Part shown: positions 14,944 through 22,776 of the stretch, piece by piece | Layout: each line of letters begins with the position of its first letter | Position numbering within the stretch: position 1 is the stretch's first letter | DNA from: a bacterium | GTDB taxonomy: Bacteria > Patescibacteriota > Minisyncoccia > Phycocordibacterales > PALSA-1337 | Length of the DNA: 27,795 nt | Assembly (NCBI GenBank): GCA_030648705.1 | Contig: JAUSHF010000048.1 | Location: forward strand, 1 to 27,795 | Direction of reading: 5' to 3' | Notes under the pieces: generated by a model | Databases searched by the model: none | The model's input: only the letters and a program-made list of their open reading frames with translations | Told to the model about the DNA's origin: nothing | Program-made: the position numbers and the translations under genes

Positions 14944-14987
14944 TAAAAAATCGGCAGTCGACGGTTTGAATCCCGTAAACTGCCGAT
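14944..14987 (-). terminator. Terminator of the candidate RNA, 9 bp outer stem
   Basis: ATCGGCAGT and ACTGCCGAT are perfectly complementary, with a further ACGG/CCGT stem inside. On the minus strand six T residues follow; on the plus strand none do, so it ends a minus-strand transcript. Confidence 0.82.
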
Positions 14988-15140
14988 CACTCCTTGATGG
15001 TTCCCTCTCAATCAATACAAGGCTTCAAATGAAACCGGAAAAGATGCCGAATCGATTCCCGTGCCTTCAAGTGCGTGTCTTTCTCGCTCTTTGCAGAGAA
15101 GCCTTTTTATAAATGGAGTTTAAACCAGGCGTTAATGCCA
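14944..15140 (-). ncRNA. Candidate structured RNA of about 197 nt, unidentified
   Basis: On the minus strand an extended -10 TGATATTAT (15147-15155) points at 15140, and a strong terminator ends near 14944. Between them no protein frame is convincing, but pairing is frequent. AAGGCTTC and GAAGCCTT can close a long domain. CTCT-GCAA-AGAG is a hairpin with a GNRA loop. TTGAT and ATCAA close a smaller hairpin around GAGAGGGAACC. The terminator stem ATCGGCAGT/ACTGCCGAT contains an inner ACGG/CCGT stem. I find no tmRNA, SRP or RNase P core sequence, and the ends do not pair as in 6S RNA. It may be a stand-alone RNA or a leader controlling dsbB. Confidence 0.6.
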
Positions 15141-15177
15141 CTATAGATAATATCAGATTAAATAGAATAACGTATCA

Positions 15178-15206
15178 TTGACAAAATAGCCTTTTTAATA
15201 TAATAT
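15178..15206 (+). promoter_or_regulatory. Promoter of the DEAD-box helicase gene
   Basis: A perfect TTGACA (15178-15183) is followed after 17 nt by TAATAT (15201-15206), or after 15 nt by a perfect TATAAT (15199-15204). The start codon at 15219 leaves a leader of only about 5-8 nt. It is divergent from the promoter of the candidate RNA. Confidence 0.65.
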
Positions 15207-15218
15207 GCTAAGTAAGTT

Positions 15219-16448
15219 ATGGATAAAAAACAGTATAAAGGAAGAGGCTTCGATAGGCCTTTTAAAAGACCTTTCGGTGGTGCTCCAAAGTTTAAAAGAT
15301 TTGGTGGATCAGGAAGAGGTGGAAGCAGAAATAACAGATTTTCTCAAAGAATTGACCCATCAAGATTTATAAATAAAGCGGTTATTACTGAAGAAATTGA
15401 AAATTTTAAGCCTGAACATTTGTTCAAGGATTTTCTCATAGATGAATCTCTTAAAAATGCAGTTGTAAAGAAAGGATATACTCTACCTACTCCTATACAG
15501 GACAGAGCCATTCCTCATGTACTTAGTGGTGCTGACGTCTTTGGCGTAGCTAATACTGGTACTGGAAAGACAGCAGCATTCTTAATCCCTCTCATAAACA
15601 AGGTTCTCTTAAACAGAAGAGAACAAATTCTAATCATAGTTCCAACTCGCGAGCTAGCTATTCAAATAGATAGTGAATTAAAAGGATTCACTCTCGGAAT
15701 GAAAATATTCTCAGTGTGCTGTGTCGGTGGAGCAAGTATTAGAAATCAGATTTCTGAATTAAAATACAGAAATGAATTTATTATAGGTACTCCCGGAAGA
15801 CTTAAAGACCTCATAGATAGAAAAATGATAAGACTTTCTGAATATAACACTTTAGTATTAGATGAGGCAGATCGAATGCTTGATATGGGATTCGTCGATG
15901 ATATGCGTGCTATTATGCAGGGAATGTCTAAGAGTAGACAGACTTTATTCTTCTCAGCTACAGTTTCCAATGATATTGAAAGTTTGATCGGCGAATTCCT
16001 TCGCCAACCTGTTCGTATATCAGTTAAGACTAGAGATACTGCTAAGAATGTGGATCAGGATGTGGTCAGAGTTGGAAATGGAAAAATAAAAATCGATGTT
16101 CTTCATGATCTTTTAAATCAAAAAGAATTTAGTAAGGTGCTGATATTCGGTCAAACTAAACACGGTGTAGAAAGACTTTCTAAAATGTTAATTCAAAAAG
16201 GTTTCAAAGCCGAATCTATTCACGGTGATAAGAATCATTCAAAGAGACAGCAAGCTTTAAAGCTTTTTAAAGATAATCATGTTCAAATATTAGTGGCTAC
16301 AGACGTAGCAGCTAGAGGACTAGATATTGCGGATGTAAGTCATGTGATCAACTATGATTTACCTGCTACTTATGACGATTATGTGCATCGTATTGGCAGA
16401 ACTGGAAGAGGCAATAAAAAGGGAAAGGCTCTTACTTTCCTCGGTTAA
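15219..16448 (+). CDS. DEAD-box RNA helicase, RhlE type
   Basis: A 409-residue helicase. The first 45 residues are Arg/Gly/Phe-rich (KRPFGGAPKFKRFGGSGRGG), likely RNA-binding and disordered. The Q motif is TLPTPIQ (88-94), motif I is ANTGTGKT (111-118), then PTRELA, GTPGRL, DEADRMLDMGF and FFSAT. The second RecA domain has QILVATDVAARGLDI and HRIGRTGRG. The protein stops 11 residues after motif VI, so there is no C-terminal tail; the low-complexity region sits at the other end. The family unwinds short RNA duplexes in ribosome assembly, decay and cold adaptation. It is a single-gene unit. Confidence 0.95.
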   Translation: MDKKQYKGRGFDRPFKRPFGGAPKFKRFGGSGRGGSRNNRFSQRIDPSRFINKAVITEEIENFKPEHLFKDFLIDESLKNAVVKKGYTLPTPIQDRAIPHVLSGADVFGVANTGTGKTAAFLIPLINKVLLNRREQILIIVPTRELAIQIDSELKGFTLGMKIFSVCCVGGASIRNQISELKYRNEFIIGTPGRLKDLIDRKMIRLSEYNTLVLDEADRMLDMGFVDDMRAIMQGMSKSRQTLFFSATVSNDIESLIGEFLRQPVRISVKTRDTAKNVDQDVVRVGNGKIKIDVLHDLLNQKEFSKVLIFGQTKHGVERLSKMLIQKGFKAESIHGDKNHSKRQQALKLFKDNHVQILVATDVAARGLDIADVSHVINYDLPATYDDYVHRIGRTGRGNKKGKALTFLG

Positions 16449-16450
16449 TT

Positions 16451-16459
16451 TGGTATAAT
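16451..16459 (+). promoter_or_regulatory. Orphan extended -10 pointing into the antisense of the AbiEii gene
   Basis: TGGTATAAT, an exact extended -10, lies just after the helicase stop. No plus-strand gene follows; transcription from about 16466 would run antisense to the nucleotidyltransferase gene. It may be a remnant promoter or drive an antisense RNA. Confidence 0.4.
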
Positions 16460-16481
16460 ATAGGGCACGTCAAATAATTTT

Positions 16482-17042
16482 TTATTCGAGTTTTGACTCC
16501 GCTAAACTTTTTGCTTCTTTCATGAAAAATTCCTGCCATTCTTTATCGTCAATATTTTTTATCATATTCGGATAATCTTTTAGAATCTCTGCTTTTATAA
16601 ATTGACTACTCAACTGTAATGGATTTACATAAGTACCGAATTTTATTTGGGCATTTTTTGCTAGATCATTTACAGTCCATGTTTTTTCTTGTTGTAATAT
16701 AAAATATAAATCAATAAAATCTCTAGAACGAGGTTTTTGATAAATAGTAAATAATTTATTAACCGCTATATCTAATAGACTATCAATATACAAATCTCCA
16801 AACTTCTTTTTGGATTCTATTCTCTCAAATGGAAAATATGTGAACTCTGTTTTAATCGAACTGATAAAAGCAGGATCAAATTCTTTTTCTGAGAAAAAGT
16901 CTAAATCTTCTGAAAGACGGTGTTGCAAATAGAATTCAGCTAGTGCAGTACCACCAGTAAGATAAAAAGATTCAACCACTAATTTATCTTTGCTTAATAG
17001 TGAAAGTATATTTATTTGATTTTTAGATAGTATTGATGACAT
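16482..17042 (-). CDS. AbiEii/AbiGii-type nucleotidyltransferase toxin
   Basis: A 186-residue protein. FYLTGGTALAEFYLQHRLSEDLDFF (from residue 26) is the hallmark of the AbiEii/AbiGii group: the GGT turn and the DLD metal-binding pair of the nucleotidyltransferase fold. The second hallmark, SLLDIAVNKLFTIYQKPRSRDFIDLYF, follows. The protein is short; the segment between the DLD strand and the next strand (EFTYFPF) looks trimmed compared with family members I recall, so an internal in-frame loss is possible. AbiEii toxins transfer nucleotides, for example to tRNA ends, and are neutralised by a partner. The 64-residue gene 16 nt upstream is the likely partner, although it does not resemble AbiEi. 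Confidence 0.85.
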   Translation of the reverse strand: MSSILSKNQINILSLLSKDKLVVESFYLTGGTALAEFYLQHRLSEDLDFFSEKEFDPAFISSIKTEFTYFPFERIESKKKFGDLYIDSLLDIAVNKLFTIYQKPRSRDFIDLYFILQQEKTWTVNDLAKNAQIKFGTYVNPLQLSSQFIKAEILKDYPNMIKNIDDKEWQEFFMKEAKSLAESKLE

Positions 17043-17058
17043 CTTTGACTTTAATTAA

Positions 17059-17253
17059 TTAGAACAAGGCAAGTGAAAGAGCCTTTCTTTTATATTCATC
17101 TATGTCTATTTTATTCCAATATTTTAGTAGATCAGTTTTTTTTATTTTTTCTGTTCCTATACCCCAGTTTACCCATTGCTCAAGTTTCCAGATAGCATAA
17201 CTTTCTGGGTCTTTTTTTAACTCTTTTGTATTGACTGACCAGTGTTTTAACAT
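17059..17253 (-). CDS. Small partner (candidate antitoxin) of the AbiEii-type protein
   Basis: A 64-residue protein, MLKHWSVNTKELKKDPESYA at the start, with KLEQWVNWGIGTEKI and a helical KTDLLKYWNKIDIDEYKRKA after it. It has no classic DNA-binding motif. The ATG at 17253 is chosen because an exact extended -10 ends 6 nt before it; nine more in-frame codons lie upstream of that ATG and would overlap this promoter. It is first in a two-gene unit with the nucleotidyltransferase, the usual antitoxin-first order. The antitoxin role is inferred from order and size only. Confidence 0.72.
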   Translation of the reverse strand: MLKHWSVNTKELKKDPESYAIWKLEQWVNWGIGTEKIKKTDLLKYWNKIDIDEYKRKALSLALF

Positions 17254-17259
17254 GCTACA

Positions 17260-17268
17260 ATTATAGCA
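17260..17268 (-). promoter_or_regulatory. Perfect extended -10 of the toxin-antitoxin-like unit
   Basis: Minus-strand TGCTATAAT is an exact TGnTATAAT ending 6 nt before the ATG at 17253, so the mRNA should be leaderless. Confidence 0.65.
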
Positions 17269-17306
17269 TATTTTATACAAAATTTCTAGTGTTTGCGGTG
17301 ACGTTT

Positions 17307-18530
17307 TTATTCGTATCTTAAAGCCTCGATAGGATTCATATTTGACGCACGTTTAGCAGGGTAGTAGCCGAATACTATACCGATTAGAGTGGAGACGCCG
17401 AAGGCGAGCATTATGGAAGTGATGGATAGTGTGGTTTGTAAGATATTGAAATATGTCAGGGCGAATGCGACGAGCCAGCCGAGCACTATTCCGATGAAGC
17501 CACCGATGAATGTGAGCATTATGGCTTCGGTTAGGAATTGGGTGTTTATATCTCTCTTTCTGGCGCCGATGGCTTTGCGTAAACCTATCTCGCGAGTTCT
17601 CTCTGTGACTGTGGTGAGCATCATATTCATAATACCAATACCGCCGACGAGGAGGGAGATGCCGGCCACCGCGCCGAGGAGTAAAGTAAATGTGGAAGTG
17701 ACTGTGGAAGCGGTGGCCACAATATCTGCCTGATTAAATGTGCTAAAGTCGGCCGATAGGGGATCGCTGATTTTATGTCTTTTTAATAATAAATCTGTAA
17801 TGCTGGTTTGCAGATCTGTCATCACCTGATCACTCGATGCCTGTACACTAATGGTAGAAACATATGTGTCACCAGCAAGAAATTTCTGAGCGCTTGTTAA
17901 GGGTATAAAAATAGTATCGTCTTGATTACTAAATCCACTTCCACCTTTTGTCTTTGTAGTTCCTATAACTTTAAATTCTATATTTTTTATTCTAATACTT
18001 TGACCTATTGCGTCTCCACCGACACCGAAAATATCATCACGAACTGTCGGACCGAGCACCGCTACTTTAGAAAGATTTTTTAAATTTTGTTCAGTGATAA
18101 AGCTACCTTCGTCTATCTCTACATTTCTAACACTTGTATATGCTGAATTTGTACCTATGACAGAAGTGTTAGTATTTTTACCTTTACTGGTGACTTGGTA
18201 TCTACCTGATAGTTCAGGAGCTACGGCTTTAACTAGAGGTAATTCAGTAGATATCGCTACAGCATCAGCTTCTGTTAGTGACTTTGCAGATCCTCTACCA
18301 GTGCTTACTTGGACGCCGGGACCTCTCTGGGCTCCGGGCATTACCAGTATCAAATTTGAGCCTATAGACTGAATGCTGGACTGTATAGAGCTTTGGGCGC
18401 CTTGTCCTATTGAGACCATTGATATCACAGAACTAATACCTATTACTATACCAAGCATGGTCAAACCAGAGCGGACTTTATTCGCTTTTAAGGCTGTATA
18501 TGTTTCGTGTAATATATCAAATATTTTCAT
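17307..18530 (-). CDS. MacB/FtsX-type ABC transporter permease
   Basis: A 407-residue permease with the MacB topology. One membrane helix near the N-terminus (about 20-42, after ALKANKVRSGLTMLGIVIGI) is followed by a large extracytoplasmic domain (about 45-280). Three membrane helices lie near the C-terminus, with the coupling segment TERTREIGLRKAIGARKRDI. It ends ASNMNPIEALRYE, typical of the family. It overlaps the ATPase gene by 14 nt, so the two are translationally linked. Such permeases do not form a channel but use ATP to move their outer domain, pushing substrates or signals outward. The substrate cannot be read from sequence. Confidence 0.93.
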   Translation of the reverse strand: MKIFDILHETYTALKANKVRSGLTMLGIVIGISSVISMVSIGQGAQSSIQSSIQSIGSNLILVMPGAQRGPGVQVSTGRGSAKSLTEADAVAISTELPLVKAVAPELSGRYQVTSKGKNTNTSVIGTNSAYTSVRNVEIDEGSFITEQNLKNLSKVAVLGPTVRDDIFGVGGDAIGQSIRIKNIEFKVIGTTKTKGGSGFSNQDDTIFIPLTSAQKFLAGDTYVSTISVQASSDQVMTDLQTSITDLLLKRHKISDPLSADFSTFNQADIVATASTVTSTFTLLLGAVAGISLLVGGIGIMNMMLTTVTERTREIGLRKAIGARKRDINTQFLTEAIMLTFIGGFIGIVLGWLVAFALTYFNILQTTLSITSIMLAFGVSTLIGIVFGYYPAKRASNMNPIEALRYE

Positions 18531-19230
18531 GTTTTATAACTCTTCTATTATGTTTTTTAGAATCACTAACTATGAGACCGTCTCTAATGTGAATAATTCT
18601 TTCTGCATGTTCGGCTACGTCTGATTCATGTGTGATTAATACTATTGTGCGTCCTAAATCTTTATTTAATCTTTGAAAAGTTCCGAGCACAATTTCTCCA
18701 GTTTTTGAGTCTAGATTTCCTGTAGGTTCATCTGCCAGAATTATCTTAGGATTATTTACAAGTGCGCGGGCGATAGCCACTCTCTGAATTTGTCCTCCTG
18801 AAAGCTGATTTGATAAATGATAAAAATGTGATTCATCTAATCCCGAGGCGAGCAATGCTTCGCGAGCTCTTTTTTCTCTTTCCTCATTATCTATACCAGC
18901 ATAAACTAAAGGTAAAATAACATTTCGCATAACGGTGGTGCGAGGAAGGAGATTAAAGGATTGAAAAACGAAGCCTATTTTCTCATTGCGAATCTTAGCT
19001 AGCTCATCGTCTTCTAATTTTGAAACATTTTTTCCGTCGAGTGTGTATGTTCCGCTTGTGGGGGTGTCGAGTGCTCCTAATATATGCATAAGAGTAGACT
19101 TTCCTGATCCTGACGGCCCCATTATGGCTACGAATTCTCCGTCATTTATTTCGAAATTAATACCTTTCAGTGCTTGGAAGGCTGTGTCTCCACTGCTATA
19201 TGTCTTTGTAATGTTTTTTACTTCAATCAT
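18517..19230 (-). CDS. ABC transporter ATPase, MacB/LolD type
   Basis: A 237-residue ATPase. Walker A is GPSGSGKST (38-46), the Q-loop is VFQSFNLLPRTTV, the signature is LSGGQIQRVAIARAL, Walker B is IILADEPTGNLD, and the switch is ITHES. The short basic tail (KKHNRRVIKHENI) comes from the bases that overlap the permease start. It works with the permease at 17307 and the adaptor at 19276; gene order is adaptor, ATPase, permease. The start lies 45 nt after the adaptor stop with no separate promoter seen. Confidence 0.95.
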   Translation of the reverse strand: MIEVKNITKTYSSGDTAFQALKGINFEINDGEFVAIMGPSGSGKSTLMHILGALDTPTSGTYTLDGKNVSKLEDDELAKIRNEKIGFVFQSFNLLPRTTVMRNVILPLVYAGIDNEEREKRAREALLASGLDESHFYHLSNQLSGGQIQRVAIARALVNNPKIILADEPTGNLDSKTGEIVLGTFQRLNKDLGRTIVLITHESDVAEHAERIIHIRDGLIVSDSKKHNRRVIKHENI

Positions 19231-19275
19231 TATATTTTTCTTTTTCTTATCATTCCTGATATTTTGATGATTTAT

Positions 19276-21009
19276 TTATCGAGGGATTCTGACACCAGTA
19301 CCTGCACCTGTACCAGTTCTACTATTTGCACCCGCAGCATTAAATATATTTGGTGCAGTAGTAGCTTTCGCTGTGCCTGCTGTAGTTTTTGTAATAACTT
19401 GATCACCTTCATTTAATCCGGAAATTATTTCGGAAAAATTATCATTTGATAATCCGATCTGCACGTCCTTTCTCGTTGGTGCTGTAGGAGAGGTGACCCC
19501 CGTTTTCATTTCAGCTGGTGTAAATTTGGTGGCTAATGTTTCTACATAGTTTTTCTGACCCATAGTTTTCACTGCGCTATTCGGCACTAAAAGCACATTC
19601 TCTCTACTATCAGTAATTATATTTGCACTAATACTCATACCTGATTTAATTCTGTCATCTGCTGTTATGAACTTTATTTTTATTCCATAAGATACCACTC
19701 CTTGTGATACCGCACCGACTCCATCTACTTCCGCTACTTCACCTTCTAATTTAAGACCATCTACAGCGTCGAAAGTTAATTCTGCTTTTTGTCCATTCTT
19801 AATTTTTACTACATCTACTTCATTTACTGATAATTCTGCTATTTTTTGTGATGTTACTAGAGTAGCTATTATAGTGCCATTTGAGGCTGGACTTAATTCG
19901 TTTACGTCTATTTTGGCGATAACACCGTCGAAAGGAGCACGGATAAAGTTATCTGCATAAGCATATTCCTTTTGCCTAAGAGTTAAAGCCTGACTTTGAA
20001 CATCTAAGGAATCTGGTCCACGTACTAGATCTGATAATGCTTGCTTCTTCTCTACTATAGTTTGATTTGCATCTGTTAAATCTGTAGCGTAATTTTCTAT
20101 AACATTTTTATTTGACTGCAGACTAGAGATCTTGGAATTAATACTATTTGTCCAATCTGCCAAATCGCTTTCGGAAGAATTTATGCTACTATCATTAGAA
20201 TTTTCACTGTCTTTTAAGTATTCTAAGGCGGTTCTAGTATCTTTTAATGCTTGGCTTATGAGATTTAAAGTGGAGTAAGAGTTTAATACTAATAATGAAA
20301 TTCTTTCACTATCTGAGGAACCTCTGATGATTGTGGCATTCTCTTTAAATAATTCATCATAAGATTTCTTTGCTAAATAATAACTTGATTCTGCTGTTTT
20401 TCTATAATTTCTAGCTTTTTCGCCACTATTTAGTATTTTATTATCAGATAAGACTCCTGTACCTAGTAAGTCATTTATTCCATTTAATACAGTCGACATA
20501 TCTGTGAATGCTGAAGATACATTACTTAATCCATTATCAATATTTTGTTTAAGGGTATTATTAAGATTTTCTTTTGAATTCTCTGCTTGTGTCACAGCGT
20601 TTTGTGCCTGGAGCAGAGATAGTTCATCTGCTGGTTTAACGAATTTTGCATAAGCTAGACGAGCACTTTCTAAAGCTATTTCTGCATCACGGGTATCCAG
20701 AGACGCTATTAATTGACCAGCTTTAACGTTGTCACCAGTTTTCACATAAATTTTTTTAATGTCACCAGAAGTTTTCGATTTAATGTCTATTTGATTATTG
20801 GTAGATACTTGCCCTGTCCCTGATATAGTAGATGAAATATTACCACTTCTGACAGATGATAATGTGTATGTAGTTACTGTGCCGGGGCTAAATAATTTAT
20901 TATATAAATAATAGCCGCCGACTATGATTACTATAAATATTACAGAAGATAATATCTTATGTGACACGACGTATGATTTTATTCTTTTTAGAAAAGTTTT
21001 TTTAGGCAT
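19276..21009 (-). CDS. MacA/HlyD-type membrane fusion (adaptor) protein
   Basis: A 577-residue protein. An N-terminal membrane helix (about 16-36) is followed by a biotinyl-lipoyl half (TGDNVKAGQLIASLDTRDAE) and a long helical hairpin region (about 110-340). That region has an inserted Ser/Asn-rich stretch, which makes the protein longer than MacA (about 370). The second lipoyl half starts at FIRAPFDGVIAKIDVNELS; a beta-barrel and membrane-proximal domain follow, ending in a Thr/Ala/Gly-rich tail. It anchors outside and works with the ABC pair downstream. In a cell that probably lacks a TolC-type channel it may act in the wall space rather than bridge to an outer membrane. Confidence 0.9.
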   Translation of the reverse strand: MPKKTFLKRIKSYVVSHKILSSVIFIVIIVGGYYLYNKLFSPGTVTTYTLSSVRSGNISSTISGTGQVSTNNQIDIKSKTSGDIKKIYVKTGDNVKAGQLIASLDTRDAEIALESARLAYAKFVKPADELSLLQAQNAVTQAENSKENLNNTLKQNIDNGLSNVSSAFTDMSTVLNGINDLLGTGVLSDNKILNSGEKARNYRKTAESSYYLAKKSYDELFKENATIIRGSSDSERISLLVLNSYSTLNLISQALKDTRTALEYLKDSENSNDSSINSSESDLADWTNSINSKISSLQSNKNVIENYATDLTDANQTIVEKKQALSDLVRGPDSLDVQSQALTLRQKEYAYADNFIRAPFDGVIAKIDVNELSPASNGTIIATLVTSQKIAELSVNEVDVVKIKNGQKAELTFDAVDGLKLEGEVAEVDGVGAVSQGVVSYGIKIKFITADDRIKSGMSISANIITDSRENVLLVPNSAVKTMGQKNYVETLATKFTPAEMKTGVTSPTAPTRKDVQIGLSNDNFSEIISGLNEGDQVITKTTAGTAKATTAPNIFNAAGANSRTGTGAGTGVRIPR

Positions 21010-21017
21010 TTTTTATT

Positions 21018-21023
21018 ATTATA
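21018..21023 (-). promoter_or_regulatory. -10 element of the MacAB-like operon
   Basis: Minus-strand TATAAT ends 8 nt before the ATG at 21009, giving a leader of 0-2 nt. It is divergent from the start of the membrane protein gene at 21083. Confidence 0.5.
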
Positions 21024-21082
21024 TACAATTATTTATTAACTACTTATGTTATGATTATACATTATAAACCTTATAAAGAATT

Positions 21083-21646
21083 ATGATAAATCAAAATAGG
21101 CATACCAGCAGTCATCTGAGAAGGGATATCTTAATTTTTCTGCTCAGTGTGCTCATCGCTGTATTATTATTGCAGTTGGGAGTTTTCTCTCGTTTTCTGG
21201 ATTTATTCGGTGGTTCTAAAGAATTAGCCTCGTTCGTTTCGGGGATATTTTTTACTTCATTATTTACCACACCGATTTCTATAGCATCTCTAAGTGAATT
21301 ATCTGTTGGTGCAAATCCACTAACGATATCTTTATTTGCCGCTATGGGTGCAGTGATAGGAGATTTGATCATATTTTTATTTATCCGCGATGTAGTGTCT
21401 GAAGATTTAAAAAATCTGATGAGTAACGTAAATATTAAAAAAGTTAGAAATATTTTTAAATTTAGATTATTTAGATGGCTGGTCCCATTTGTAGGTGCTC
21501 TCGTAATAGCGTCACCACTTCCTGATGAATTAGGTTTGGCAATGATAGGTCTATCTAGAATGCATATTTGGATTCTAATTCCAGTGTCATTTGTTATGAA
21601 TTTTATTGGTGTTTACCTAATCTGCTTCGTGAAGGTTATTGTGTAG
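21083..21646 (+). CDS. DedA/VTT-like small integral membrane protein
   Basis: A 187-residue protein with about four to five membrane segments. The core AAMGAVIGDLIIFLFIRD, then RWLVPFVGALVIASPLPDEL and GLAMIGLSRMHIW, resembles the shape of DedA/VTT proteins: a membrane-dipping segment with G-D, and a Pro-containing re-entrant loop. I would not put it in that family with certainty. It is a single gene, divergent from the exporter operon. Its last 11 nt overlap the end of the convergent gene at 21636. Confidence 0.65.
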   Translation: MINQNRHTSSHLRRDILIFLLSVLIAVLLLQLGVFSRFLDLFGGSKELASFVSGIFFTSLFTTPISIASLSELSVGANPLTISLFAAMGAVIGDLIIFLFIRDVVSEDLKNLMSNVNIKKVRNIFKFRLFRWLVPFVGALVIASPLPDELGLAMIGLSRMHIWILIPVSFVMNFIGVYLICFVKVIV

Positions 21647-22121
21647 TAGTTTTTAAATTATTTAGTATCTCTCGTCCTATTTTAGTGGGTTTATATCTGC
21701 TTTCTATTTTATTATAGATTGGAATTTCATTATTTGCTCTATCCTCAATATATTCAGTAATGTTTAATAGATAGAAAAAAAGAGCGAGTAGTGCACACGC
21801 CAATACTACAAAGATCAATGGTTTTTCACCGTATCTATAAGTATTTCTTATCTTTCTAAATGCCATTCTTGCCAATAGCGCTATTAATACTGATGCAAGA
21901 GCCCATAGAGAAGGAAGTATTATTATTTCATAATCATATTTCTTAAATGTATGAAATACTATTCCAAGAGCTAGTCCAGACATTAATATTAGAAAAGAAA
22001 ATACTGTCCAGAATATAGTTTGGTATAAGGTGAAAAGCCACTTTGGTCTAGGTGATATACGATTATCTCTTATTGTCTTCAATTCACTTTCTTCGATTTT
22101 ATGATTTTGTTTTATATTCAT
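21636..22121 (-). CDS. Four-helix membrane protein paired with the ECF sigma factor
   Basis: A 161-residue protein. A polar N-terminal segment of about 30 residues (ESELKTIRDNRISPRPKW) is followed by membrane helices near 32-55, 65-85 and 100-120, and a soluble tail (IYNKIESRYKPTKIGREIL). It starts 2 nt after the sigma factor gene stops, so the two are one unit. That position and the cytoplasmic-looking N-terminus suggest a membrane anti-sigma factor. No zinc-type anti-sigma motif (HxxxCxxC) is present, so it would be a different type; this is inference. Confidence 0.7.
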   Translation of the reverse strand: MNIKQNHKIEESELKTIRDNRISPRPKWLFTLYQTIFWTVFSFLILMSGLALGIVFHTFKKYDYEIIILPSLWALASVLIALLARMAFRKIRNTYRYGEKPLIFVVLACALLALFFYLLNITEYIEDRANNEIPIYNKIESRYKPTKIGREILNNLKTTTQ

Positions 22122-22123
22122 AT

Positions 22124-22735
22124 TTATATGTCTTTTATATTTAAATCTTTACCTGTTTTTTTTCTAAACTCTTCCTTTGCCCTGTGAATTAGTGTGGCGA
22201 CTGTGCCGGGTGGTTTTTTAAGAATATCTGATATTTCATTATAATCTCTTTCTTCTAAAAATTTTAATATAAGAACGGTTCTGTACTCCTCCCTCATCGA
22301 ATCTAATATTTTATTGATATTTTTTCTTATATGTTTCTTATGAACTTCTTCAGACACATTAACATCATCTGCTATATCTAAGAGTGCGTCCTCATCATCT
22401 TCACTCGAATTTGATTTTTTATTCCTTTTGTTTTTTCTAATATAGTCTATTGCTTCATTGTGAGCTATTCTATATATCCAAGATGAAAAGGAAAGAGAGG
22501 AATCAAAATCATTTAGATTTTTATATGTTTTTATAAAAACATTTTGTAATAAATCCTCGACTTCATCCCCAGATAAAGAAATTATTCTACAAATATATCT
22601 AGATATCTTTGCGGAATATTTTTGCATAATCATAGAGAAATCCTCAGGATTCGACAATGCCTGAGTCACAAGTTCTGAGTCTGAAGATACGGAAGAGTTC
22701 CTCGGATCCTCTATTTGTGTGTTTTTTCCTGTCAT
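22124..22735 (-). CDS. ECF-type RNA polymerase sigma factor
   Basis: A 203-residue sigma factor. Region 2 runs from about 30 to 105 with DLLQNVFIKTYKNL, SSLSFSSWIYRIAHNEAIDYIR. An acidic linker (SSEDDEDALLDIADD) follows, then region 4 (about 140-195) with EERDYNEISDILKKPPGTVATLIHRAKEEF as the helix-turn-helix. Regions 1 and 3 are missing, which defines the ECF group. The ATG at 22735 is preferred over the in-frame TTG one codon upstream, since a perfect minus-strand TATAAT (22743-22748) ends 7 nt before it. Its partner is probably the membrane protein downstream. It could autoregulate, but I could not identify a repeated non-standard promoter. Confidence 0.9.
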   Translation of the reverse strand: MTGKNTQIEDPRNSSVSSDSELVTQALSNPEDFSMIMQKYSAKISRYICRIISLSGDEVEDLLQNVFIKTYKNLNDFDSSLSFSSWIYRIAHNEAIDYIRKNKRNKKSNSSEDDEDALLDIADDVNVSEEVHKKHIRKNINKILDSMREEYRTVLILKFLEERDYNEISDILKKPPGTVATLIHRAKEEFRKKTGKDLNIKDI

Positions 22736-22742
22736 CAAGTTA

Positions 22743-22750
22743 ATTATAAT
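22743..22750. promoter_or_regulatory. Overlapping -10 elements on both strands
   Basis: ATTATAAT reads TATAAT on the minus strand (22743-22748), 7 nt before the sigma factor ATG, and TATAAT on the plus strand (22745-22750), pointing into the structured intergenic stretch at 22777-22866. RNA polymerase can occupy only one direction at a time. Confidence 0.5.
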
Positions 22751-22776
22751 CCTTATTGAGCGTGATGGGTAGCTTC

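Noticed and set aside
14950..14990. A tRNA or tmRNA 3' end suggested by GGTTTGAATCCC near 14963
   Set aside because: The surrounding bases form a simple terminator stem with a T run on the minus strand; no acceptor stem partner or CCA follows.
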